A model generated the notes under the pieces. That model had not been told where the DNA came from and did no database searches. It saw nothing but the letters and a program-made list of their open reading frames with translations. A stretch of DNA of 64,000 nt from an uncultured Paracoccaceae bacterium (GTDB taxonomy: Bacteria > Pseudomonadota > Alphaproteobacteria > Rhodobacterales > Rhodobacteraceae): NCBI GenBank assembly GCA_947500775.1, contig CANMTD010000006.1, forward strand, positions 124,001 through 188,000. Reading direction: 5' to 3'. Below are positions 28,550-36,337 of the stretch, one piece after another. Position numbers and translations under genes: made by a program. Position 1 is the stretch's first letter. Each line of letters begins with the position of its first letter.

Positions 28550-29997
28550 CCCTGTCCGCTCGTCTGCTGACGGCTGTCGATCAGCGTGCCTGCGGCATCG
28601 AAGATTTCGACCTGCAAAGGCATCTGTCCCAGCGCATGGGTGGCGCAGGACAGACAGGGGTCATAGGCGCGGATCGCGACCTCAATATGGTTCAGCATGC
28701 CTTCGGTGATCCGCTCTTGCCCGCTCAGATGTTTGACTGCAACATCCTTGACCGCCCGGTTCATGCCTTCGTTGTTATGGGTCGTGGAAACGATGAGGTT
28801 GCAATAGGTGACCATATCATTTTCATCGACTTTATAGTGGTGGATCAGGTTGCCGCGCGGGGCTTCGATGACGCCGATACCTTCTTCGCGCCGCACGCCG
28901 GTGGCCCGCAGATCGGTGCCCTGCAGGTCCGGATCGTGCAGCAGATCGCGGATTTTTTCCACGCAATGCAGCACCTCGATCATCCGCGCCCAGTGATTGG
29001 CAAGGGTCGAATTGTTCGGCGCCCCGGCAGTCACCGCTTTCAGATCATCAAGTGCGGCATTGGCCAGCGGCGTGTCGATGAAGCTGGCGGTGTTCATCCG
29101 CGCCAGCGGGCCGACACGATACCAGCCCGCCTCGGGGCCTAGCTCCTTGATGAAAGGGAACTTCATATAGGACCAGGACCGCACATCCTCGACCAGTTTT
29201 TCGTGATATCTGGTGTAATCCAGCTTGTCGAAAATCGTCCCGCCGTCCGAATTCAGGGCGCGCATCGTACCGTGATACAGGTCCAGCGCCCCGTCCGCTT
29301 CGCGCACAATCGACATATAGTTGGACGGGAAAGACCCGAACTCTGCCACCAGATGATCATGCTCCAGCGTGTACCCCCGCGCCAGCGCCAGCGCATCCTG
29401 CGCCCAGACCTGCATGTCGTCGATCACCGCCAGAAACCTGTCCCGGGTTTCGATCGGCAGGTTGCGGTTGATGCCGCCGGGAATCGCGCCGGTGCCGTGA
29501 ATTTTCTTGCCGGCGGTCGCCTCGATGATGTCCTGGCCGAATTTGCGCATGGCGATGGCGCGGCGGCCAAGTTCCGGGTTTTCCTTGATCACCTCGAAGA
29601 TATTGCGCTTTTCCGCGGGCGCGCCGAAACCGAACAGCAGATCGGGCGCCGCAAGGTGAAAGAAGTGCAGCACATGGCTTTGCATCACCTGCCCATAGTG
29701 CATCAGGCGGCGCATTTTTTCGGCCGTTGGCGGCAATGCATCAACGCCGCAGATGACATCCATCGCCTTGGCCGCGGCCAGATGGTGACTGACCGGGCAG
29801 ATACCGCACAGCCGCTGCACGATCACCGGAACCTCCCACAACAGCCGCCCGCGAATGAACCGCTCAAAGCCGCGAAACTCGACAATATGCAGCCGCGCCT
29901 CGTCGACCTGATTGTCGGCATTCAGATGGATGGTGACCTTGCCATGCCCTTCGACGCGGGTGACCGGCGAGATTTCGATCAGTCTGGGTTCGGCCAT
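28546..29997 (-). CDS. hoxH: HoxH, large subunit of the NAD-reducing [NiFe] hydrogenase
   Basis: 483 residues. Active-site cysteines are in RLCGICPVSHHLAAAKAMD (about residues 61-79) and DPCLSCATH near the C-terminus, followed by a 29-residue tail for HoxW. Other family segments are ISPVTRVEGHGKVTIHLN and EAPRGNLIHHYKVDENDMVT. This is the group 3d soluble enzyme, which oxidises H2 with NAD+ reduction and can run in reverse. No signal peptide. It lies 11 bases after hoxY. Confidence 0.96.
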   Translation of the reverse strand: MAEPRLIEISPVTRVEGHGKVTIHLNADNQVDEARLHIVEFRGFERFIRGRLLWEVPVIVQRLCGICPVSHHLAAAKAMDVICGVDALPPTAEKMRRLMHYGQVMQSHVLHFFHLAAPDLLFGFGAPAEKRNIFEVIKENPELGRRAIAMRKFGQDIIEATAGKKIHGTGAIPGGINRNLPIETRDRFLAVIDDMQVWAQDALALARGYTLEHDHLVAEFGSFPSNYMSIVREADGALDLYHGTMRALNSDGGTIFDKLDYTRYHEKLVEDVRSWSYMKFPFIKELGPEAGWYRVGPLARMNTASFIDTPLANAALDDLKAVTAGAPNNSTLANHWARMIEVLHCVEKIRDLLHDPDLQGTDLRATGVRREEGIGVIEAPRGNLIHHYKVDENDMVTYCNLIVSTTHNNEGMNRAVKDVAVKHLSGQERITEGMLNHIEVAIRAYDPCLSCATHALGQMPLQVEIFDAAGTLIDSRQQTSGQG

Positions 29998-30008
29998 GGC
30001 GATCTGTC

Positions 30009-30578
30009 CTAATCGAATTTGATGTTCTCACGCGCAAAGCCGTGGAACCTGCCTGCCAGAAGGCTGCTGAGCGTATTGAAAATGATGTCCCCGCTGGGGG
30101 CGCATCCGGGAATTTGATAGTCGATCTCGACCACATCCGAACAGGGGTATACCTCGTCCAGCAACAGCGGCAGCGCCGGGTCGTTGGGGATCTGGTGGGT
30201 GGTGTTGCGGATATAGTCGCCGGTGATATACGCCTCTTCCAGACATTCGCGCAGCGGTGCGTCGGAATGCATGATGGCGTTGCGCATCGCGGGCAGGCCG
30301 CCCATGATCGCGCATTGCCCAAGGGCGATCAGCACATCGCAGTTGCGTCGGAAATCCCGCAGGACATGCACGTTTTCTTCGTTGCAGCAGCCGCCTTCGA
30401 TGATGCCGATATCGCAGCGGCGGGTGAAGGTTTTCATATCGGTCAGCGGCGAGCGGTCAAACTCGACCAGTTTCATCAGTTCGATCAGCCGTTCGTCGAT
30501 GTCCAGGATCGCCATGTGACACCCGAAACATCCGGCCAGCGACACCGTGGCGATGCGTGCTTTTTCCAGCTCACTCAC
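30009..30578 (-). CDS. hoxY: HoxY, small subunit of the NAD-reducing hydrogenase
   Basis: 189 residues, the short small subunit of group 3d enzymes that holds only the proximal [4Fe-4S] cluster. Cluster cysteines are in LAGCFGCHMAILD (about residues 15-27), IEGGCCNEENVHVL, ALGQCAIMGG and QIPGCAPSGD. No Tat signal and no medial/distal cluster domain. It overlaps hoxU by 8 bases. Confidence 0.96.
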   Translation of the reverse strand: MSELEKARIATVSLAGCFGCHMAILDIDERLIELMKLVEFDRSPLTDMKTFTRRCDIGIIEGGCCNEENVHVLRDFRRNCDVLIALGQCAIMGGLPAMRNAIMHSDAPLRECLEEAYITGDYIRNTTHQIPNDPALPLLLDEVYPCSDVVEIDYQIPGCAPSGDIIFNTLSSLLAGRFHGFARENIKFD

Positions 30579-31290
30579 GGCGCTTTCCTTCGATATCGCT
30601 GCCGATCAGCCCGTGATCGAATTCACGTTCGCCGATCGGGGTGGCAAAGCCGACGCCCTTTCGGATGATACAGCCGACCGGGCAGACATCGGCCGAAATC
30701 GCGTGATCAGTGATATCGGCGTCGGTATGGGCAAGATCGCTGCCATTGACGGCGACGCGCCGGTGAATTCCGCGCCCGACATAGCCAAAGACCCCCTTGT
30801 GATCGACATCCTGCGAGGCGCGGATGCAGCGGCTGCAACTGATGCAGCGATTGGTATCCAGCGCGATATCGGGATGCGAGGCGTCGACCGCGCGGCAGGG
30901 TTCAAGATAGGGGAACTTCGTCGGCCCCGTCATGTCCAGCCGATAGGCCATCGCCTGCAATTCGCAATTGCCGCTGGCCTCGCAGATCGGGCACAGGTGG
31001 TTGCCTTCGTGAAACAGCATTTCGACCAGATCGCGGCGCAGCTTGTTGATGTGGTCGGTTTCGTTTTCGACCACCAGCTTCGGCGCCGCCGGTTGGGTGC
31101 AGGCCGCAACGCTGCGCCCGCCCGCCTTGACGGTGCAGACCCGGCATCCGCCCTGATGGCGCAGCCCTTCGTGATCGCACAGCCGGGGGATATAGACGCC
31201 CGCCGCATCGGCGGCCTCCATGATCGTCTGCCCCGGTTTGGCCGGAATCGTGGTGCCATCGATGGTGAAGGTGAAGTCAGGATCGCTCAT
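30571..31290 (-). CDS. hoxU: HoxU, diaphorase iron-sulfur subunit
   Basis: 239 residues, related to the N-terminal part of NuoG. The N-terminal [2Fe-2S] ferredoxin domain has LCDHEGLRHQGGCRVCTVKA. A NuoG-like His/Cys cluster follows (HEGNHLCPICEASGNCELQ), then the CxxCxxCxxxC cluster NRCISCSRCIRASQDV and a matching distal Cys in DVCPVGCI. It carries electrons between HoxF and HoxYH in the cytoplasm. Both ends overlap neighbours (hoxF 4 bases, hoxY 8 bases). Confidence 0.96.
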   Translation of the reverse strand: MSDPDFTFTIDGTTIPAKPGQTIMEAADAAGVYIPRLCDHEGLRHQGGCRVCTVKAGGRSVAACTQPAAPKLVVENETDHINKLRRDLVEMLFHEGNHLCPICEASGNCELQAMAYRLDMTGPTKFPYLEPCRAVDASHPDIALDTNRCISCSRCIRASQDVDHKGVFGYVGRGIHRRVAVNGSDLAHTDADITDHAISADVCPVGCIIRKGVGFATPIGEREFDHGLIGSDIEGKRRE

Positions 31291-33158
31291 TTGGTGAAAT
31301 CCTTGTCGAAGATATAGGACCGGCGCTTGGCAAGCTTGCGCGCGTCATCAATCGCCGCCTGAACGTCAAAGGTGGCCCGGATACGATCCCGCGACGGTTT
31401 CACCAACGCCGAGTAAACCATCGGAAAATTCTCAAGGGTGGTCAGAATAGGATTGGGCGAGGTCATCCCCAGCCCGCAGCGGCTGGTTTCGATGATCGTG
31501 GCCGACAGGTCGCGCAGATAATCAATGTCTTCGGGGTTGGCCAGACCCTTGCGAAACTTGGCAATCGCCTTTTGCAGAAAGACATTCCCGACGCGGCAGG
31601 GCGTGCAGTAACCACAGCTTTCGTGAACGAAGAAGGACATGTAATATTCAACGATTTCAAGAATGTTCCGCTGGGCCGAAAAGACAATGATCGCCCCGCC
31701 GGTGGCCAGATCGTCAAAGGTCAGGCGGCGGTGAAAATTCGCGCGGTCCACCATGGTGCCGCTGGGACCGCCGACCTGCACCGCACCGGCATCCTCGCCC
31801 CCGACCCTTTCCAGCAGTTCCTGCAAAGACAGCCCATAGGGCAGTTCATACACACCGGGGCTGCGGCAATCGCCCGACACGCTGAACAGTTTCGTGCCGT
31901 GGCTGCCGTCGCTGCCCATGTCGAAGAACCAGTCGGCGCCGCGATCCATGATCCGCGCCACATGGCAGAAGGTTTCGACATTGTTGACGACGGTCGGAAA
32001 GCCAAGATAACCGCGGTTGACCGGGAACGGCGGGCGGGTTTTCGGTTCGCCCGGCAGACCTTCGCAGGAACTGATCAGCGCGCCCTCTTCGCCGCAGATA
32101 TAGGCCCCGGCGCCGATCTGTATCCGCAGATCAAAATCAAACCCTTCGACCCCCAGAATATCTTTGCCCAGCAACCCGCGCGCGCGCCGGTCGGCAAGAA
32201 CCTGTTCCAGATGTTCGCGCAGATAGACATATTCGCCGCGCAGATAGATCAGGCCTTCGCGGGCGCCGACGGCACGGGCGGCGATCGTCATGCCCTCGAC
32301 CATCAGATGCGGGCGTTCGGTCAGCAGAACACGGTCCTTGAAGGTGCCCGGTTCGCCTTCGTCGGCATTGCAGAACACAAACCGCCGCGCGACCGGGTCG
32401 GCGGCGGCAAAGCGCCATTTCCTGCCGGTGGTGAACCCGGCGCCGCCGCAGCCGCGCAGACCGCTGGCCTCGACCGCGTCGATGATCGCCGCTGGCGCAA
32501 GGGCGATGGCATTTTCAAGCCCCGCCTCCGGCGAAACCGGGCCAAGCAGAACCTCGCCCGCCTGCCGGATATTGTTGGCCACCATGCGGGTGGCGCGTTC
32601 GTGGGGGGACAGATCGTCAAAGCCCGCAACCGCGATGTCCTGCGGCATCTGCCCGGCCTTCAACGCGGCCGCGATGTCACGCGCCCGATCCGCAGTCAGG
32701 CTGGTGACCACGACATCGTTGATCATCGCCGCCGGGGCCTGATCGCACAGGCCGATGCAGGGCGTATATTCCAGCGAAAACGCCCCGTCGGCCGAGGTTT
32801 CGCCGGTTTTGATCCCCAGCGCGTCCTCAAAGATCGCGACAATATCGGCAAGACCGGCGAACCGGTCGATGATATCGTCGCAGAACCGGATGGTGATACG
32901 GCCCTTCGGCACCTGCGACAGGAAGGAATAAAAGCTTGCCACGCCTTCGACCTGAATGCGCGACAGGCCGGTCTCATCCGCGACGATTTCCATGGTTTCG
33001 GGCGAAATCCAGCGAAAACTGTCCTGAATATCGCGCAGGATATCCAGCATCCGATGCGGGTCGTTGCCATAGGCCGCGCAGATCGCAACGACCGCGGATC
33101 GCGAGGCTGGCGCCGCACCGAAATCGGCCCCGGGCGTCGGGTTGGAATACCTGTCCAT
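31287..33158 (-). CDS. hoxF: HoxF, NAD- and FMN-binding diaphorase subunit
   Basis: About 623 residues from the ATG at 33158, which has AGGAGG 4 bases upstream; an ATG at 33176 would add 6 residues. The N-terminal about 170 residues are NuoE-like with a [2Fe-2S] thioredoxin fold (CDDIID...YTPCIGLCDQAPA). The remainder is NuoF-like: SGLRGCGGAGFTTGRKW (NAD/FMN site), NADEGEPGTFKDRVL, GAYICGEEGALI and the [4Fe-4S] motif ESCGYCTPCRVGN. Of the two N-terminal [2Fe-2S] cysteine pairs, the first position of the usual set reads FCDD, so three cysteines are certain. It is the first gene of hoxFUYH-hoxW. Confidence 0.95.
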   Translation of the reverse strand: MDRYSNPTPGADFGAAPASRSAVVAICAAYGNDPHRMLDILRDIQDSFRWISPETMEIVADETGLSRIQVEGVASFYSFLSQVPKGRITIRFCDDIIDRFAGLADIVAIFEDALGIKTGETSADGAFSLEYTPCIGLCDQAPAAMINDVVVTSLTADRARDIAAALKAGQMPQDIAVAGFDDLSPHERATRMVANNIRQAGEVLLGPVSPEAGLENAIALAPAAIIDAVEASGLRGCGGAGFTTGRKWRFAAADPVARRFVFCNADEGEPGTFKDRVLLTERPHLMVEGMTIAARAVGAREGLIYLRGEYVYLREHLEQVLADRRARGLLGKDILGVEGFDFDLRIQIGAGAYICGEEGALISSCEGLPGEPKTRPPFPVNRGYLGFPTVVNNVETFCHVARIMDRGADWFFDMGSDGSHGTKLFSVSGDCRSPGVYELPYGLSLQELLERVGGEDAGAVQVGGPSGTMVDRANFHRRLTFDDLATGGAIIVFSAQRNILEIVEYYMSFFVHESCGYCTPCRVGNVFLQKAIAKFRKGLANPEDIDYLRDLSATIIETSRCGLGMTSPNPILTTLENFPMVYSALVKPSRDRIRATFDVQAAIDDARKLAKRRSYIFDKDFTK

Positions 33159-33421
33159 CGATCCTCCTACTGGCATGCTTCAACGCCTGCCACGTGGTCC
33201 GGAACGTCGCGTTCAGCTAACAACCAAACGCCAAACCTTGCAACCCCCGGGGGACCGCGATCACGGCATGCGACGTTGCCCCCTTTGCAATGGCCGGAAT
33301 TATCGGCCTAAAGAACTATGACGATGTACATTTGGGCAAACTTGACAGATCGTCAGCAAATCACCGGGTCGTGCCGCGTTTCGCACGATCTTCTGAAAGC
33401 CAAACGGAGCTATCTTTCGGT

Positions 33422-34534
33422 ATGAGCACCAACACAACCTCAGAACAAACCGCCTTTCTTCTGGACGAAAAGTGCTTTTGGCACGGCGGCGGCAACTATG
33501 CGATGCTTTGTCCGGTGGGCGGGCTGGTGCAACCGTTTGTGTCCGGTGGATTGCCCGAGGCGCCCGAAACCAAGCGGCGGCTGAAGAACCTTATCGACGT
33601 TACCGGGCTTGCGAATGAGCTTGTCCTGTCCGGGGCCGCACCCGCATCCATCGAGGATCTGTTGCGGGTTCATCCGCGCCCTTATCTGGACGAATTCAAA
33701 AGCCTGTCGGACAGCAATGGCGGTGAACTTGGCCTGCGCACCCCCTTTGGGCCCGGAGCATTCGAGATCGCGGCCCAATCGGTCGGGCTGGTGACGCAGG
33801 CCGTGCGGGGTGTTGCCGCGGGCCGGTATCGCAACGCATATGCGCTGTCCCGCCCGCCGGGGCACCACTGTTTGCCCGAATGGCCGAACGGGTTCTGCCT
33901 GATGGCCAATATCGCCATCGCCGTCGAAGCGGCAATCGCCGACAAGCTGGTAGAACGCGTGGCGGTCGTGGATTGGGACGTTCACCATGGCAACGGCACC
34001 GAGACGATTTTCTATGATCGCCCGGATGTCCTGACGATCTCGATCCATCAGGACCGCTGCTATCCCCATGATTCCGGGTTCGTGGAACAGATGGGCGAAG
34101 GCCGGGGCATGGGCGCGAACATGAACATCCCCCTGCCCCCCGGTTGCGGCCATCAGACGTATCTTGAGGCCATGGAACGGCTGGTCATCCCCAAGCTGCG
34201 CGCCTTTGATGCCGACCTTGTTGTCGTGGCCTGCGGCTTTGATGCGTCCGGTGTGGACCCGCTATCGCGGATGCTTTGCACCGCTGAAACCTTCCGCGAG
34301 ATGACCAAAATGCTGATGCAGACATGTGACGGCCGGTTCGTCGCGGCGCATGAGGGCGGCTATTCCGAGCTTTATGTCCCCTTTTGCGGTCACGCGATTC
34401 TGGAAGAAATGTCCGGCAGCCGGATTCACGCAGAGGACCCGCTGAAAACACGTCTGAACAACCAGCAGCCGGATCAAAAAACGCAACAGTTCCAGTCGTC
34501 CGTGATCACCGAGATGGTTTCCCATTTTTCCTGA
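33422..34534 (+). CDS. Class II histone-deacetylase-like amidohydrolase
   Basis: 370 residues from the ATG at 33422 (GGTATG context; a longer frame to 33290 has no family match). Arginase/deacetylase fold with the zinc and charge-relay motifs SRPPGHHCLPEWPNGFCLMA (about residues 143-162), VDWDVHHGNGTE, and DASGVDPLSRM and AAHEGGYSELY near the end. Bacterial members deacetylate polyamines or other small acetyl-amines, or possibly lysines. The substrate cannot be read from sequence. It is divergent from hoxF across a 263-base gap; a link with hydrogen metabolism is not evident. Confidence 0.9.
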   Translation: MSTNTTSEQTAFLLDEKCFWHGGGNYAMLCPVGGLVQPFVSGGLPEAPETKRRLKNLIDVTGLANELVLSGAAPASIEDLLRVHPRPYLDEFKSLSDSNGGELGLRTPFGPGAFEIAAQSVGLVTQAVRGVAAGRYRNAYALSRPPGHHCLPEWPNGFCLMANIAIAVEAAIADKLVERVAVVDWDVHHGNGTETIFYDRPDVLTISIHQDRCYPHDSGFVEQMGEGRGMGANMNIPLPPGCGHQTYLEAMERLVIPKLRAFDADLVVVACGFDASGVDPLSRMLCTAETFREMTKMLMQTCDGRFVAAHEGGYSELYVPFCGHAILEEMSGSRIHAEDPLKTRLNNQQPDQKTQQFQSSVITEMVSHFS

Positions 34535-34575
34535 TATCGGAACCCGCACAGAATGTTGTGCAACGCGGCGGCGGC

Positions 34576-34896
34576 CTATCGGCTGCTACGCGTTTCCTTG
34601 ATCTTTTTGCGGGGCGCCGGGGCGTCCTGCACCAAAAGCTGGTCCTCCAGCATCTGAAGGCCGCGCGGCTTTTTCTCGCGATAGCGGATGATGCGTTTCA
34701 GTTCGGGATAGTGCTGCCAGTTCCAAGAGGAAAAGCTGCCGCCCCCAACCTTCGAAACCTGCCGCATCGAGAATCCGAACCCGTCTTCGCAGACCACTTC
34801 GACAATGGTTCCAACCGGCAGGGGACAGCCCTTGCCGTCATGCACAATCCACGGACCCCATTCTTCACCGTCCTGGCGCGTCCATTGCGTTGCCAT
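34576..34896 (-). CDS. Small Trp-rich protein of unknown function
   Basis: 106 residues, with AAGGGG upstream of the ATG. The segment WIVHDGKGCPLPVGTIVEVV followed by WNWQHYPELKRIIRYR resembles a short domain common in phage and alphaproteobacterial small proteins (Trp, CP, VGT, RYR positions), but no function is known to me. The C-terminus is basic (APAPRKKIKETRSSR). It is convergent with the deacetylase gene and lies 124 bases downstream of the GTPase operon on the same strand. Whether it belongs to that operon is open. Confidence 0.65.
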   Translation of the reverse strand: MATQWTRQDGEEWGPWIVHDGKGCPLPVGTIVEVVCEDGFGFSMRQVSKVGGGSFSSWNWQHYPELKRIIRYREKKPRGLQMLEDQLLVQDAPAPRKKIKETRSSR

Positions 34897-35020
34897 CCCG
34901 AAATGTCCCCTTGTCGAAAATCCTCAACACCTAAAATTCACCCTCTACTAGGATATGCCGTGCGGGACATGTGGCAATGGGCTATTGTGCAACAATCCAC
35001 AGAAGATTGCGAAACAGTTC

Positions 35021-36328
35021 TCAGTCAGCGTTTGTGCAGGTTCGGGCAAGGCGCGCCAGCGTGCGCTGTGCGGAACCCATATTCATCACCCCGTTCCCGG
35101 CCATCAGGAAGATCAGGCCGACATTGGGAACCAGTTGAAACAACAGGTGATTATTGGCCATCGCAAAGACGCAAGCCTCCAGCAGACCCCTGCCGTCGGA
35201 ATAGGTATCGGCAAGAACGTCGCACGCGGCGATACAGGCGTCAGCGGCCTTTTTCACCTCGGTTTCATCTCCGGACAAAACCAGGCAATCGCTGCTGAAA
35301 CCCGGCGCCAGAATGCCGACGCAGACCGCTGCGGGCAGGTCGCTGGCCGCGGCACGCAGCGCTGTCTCTGCCTCTGCGTTGAAGGCTGTCGGGACCGGTT
35401 CCGAAACGGGCTCGGGCGCGACGGCGGGGGCGGGTTCGGGAACCGGGGGCGATTCCACCACCGTGTTTTCTGGTGCCTGTTCCTGCTCCTGTTCCTGCTC
35501 CAGCATGTCGACATTTTCGTCGAGGTCATTGGCCTCATTGGTCGATACCAGACGATACCGGGCAAGATCGATAACAGCCGACCGCTTGACCGGAACCGGA
35601 GCGTTTTCTTCGACGTCGTCCGCAGACGTCGTGATCTGTTGGCTCAGCGTCTCAAGCAGCGCGACAAGATCGGTGCCGCCGGTTTTGGCCCAGGCCTCGG
35701 GCGAATTGGTTGCATTGCCGATTTCGCGATGCGACCCGCTGACGAAAACCGAATGCTGAAAAAATGCCGCGGTTTCGCGTTCCATACGGTCCTGCAGCTT
35801 TTTGCGATCGGCTTCGCTACGCAGCTTGTCAGCGCGGGTCAGGGCCAGAATCCCATGTGCGGGCCGGGCATCGCCCAGAACCTCAACAATCGTTTTTTCG
35901 GTCAGGCGCCAGGCCTGCGATGCGATGGTGACCCACACGATGACATCGGCCGAACGCGCCATTTCGATCTGTGCATCGGTCAGCTCTTCGGCCTTGGTCA
36001 TCGGCACTTCGACCAGTTCGATGCCCGCCAGATGCGGCTGATCGGATGACAGCACTACCTCCCGGGCCTCGCGCAGCAAATCGGGATCGTCGATCCGGTC
36101 CGCCCGGTGCGTCCTGCCGTCTGCATAGACGATTTCGACCGCCGGGGCCGTGCTGTGGCGCACAAGGACCGTCGGACGGATCGTGCTGCCCAGATTGTCC
36201 GGCAGCAGCTTGGCCCGCAGGATCGTGTTCAGAACCGTCGACTTGCCGGAACTTACCTCGCCGCAGATCGCGACGCGTATACACCGCGCCTGCGCGCGCT
36301 CGTCGATTTCGATGCCCCTGGAAAACAT
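35021..36328 (-). CDS. Small GTPase B with degenerate switch II and C-terminal Roadblock-like domain
   Basis: 435 residues. The N-terminal G domain has P-loop CGEVSSGKST (about residues 22-31) and a TRAD-type G4 (LALTRADKL). Where G3 should be DxxG it reads LVEVPMTKAEEL, so hydrolysis may be lost or altered. The segment SQAWRLTEKTI matches TQAWRQSEKSV in the other small GTPase of the operon, which marks them as paralogues. An acidic/Pro-rich linker follows (about 275-315, EQEQEQEQ, PVPEPAPAVAPEP). The last about 110 residues (ASDLPAAVCVGILAPGF to MGSAQRTLARLA) have the length and pattern of a Roadblock/LC7 domain. Last gene of the operon, 9 bases after its neighbour. I know of no named homologue. 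Confidence 0.8.
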   Translation of the reverse strand: MFSRGIEIDERAQARCIRVAICGEVSSGKSTVLNTILRAKLLPDNLGSTIRPTVLVRHSTAPAVEIVYADGRTHRADRIDDPDLLREAREVVLSSDQPHLAGIELVEVPMTKAEELTDAQIEMARSADVIVWVTIASQAWRLTEKTIVEVLGDARPAHGILALTRADKLRSEADRKKLQDRMERETAAFFQHSVFVSGSHREIGNATNSPEAWAKTGGTDLVALLETLSQQITTSADDVEENAPVPVKRSAVIDLARYRLVSTNEANDLDENVDMLEQEQEQEQAPENTVVESPPVPEPAPAVAPEPVSEPVPTAFNAEAETALRAAASDLPAAVCVGILAPGFSSDCLVLSGDETEVKKAADACIAACDVLADTYSDGRGLLEACVFAMANNHLLFQLVPNVGLIFLMAGNGVMNMGSAQRTLARLARTCTNAD

Positions 36329-36337
36329 TGACTGCCC

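Noticed and set aside
33159-33421. HupR-type TTG-N5-CAA site upstream of hoxF
   Set aside because: Only TTG and CAA at wrong spacing (N9) are present near 33280; not supportable.
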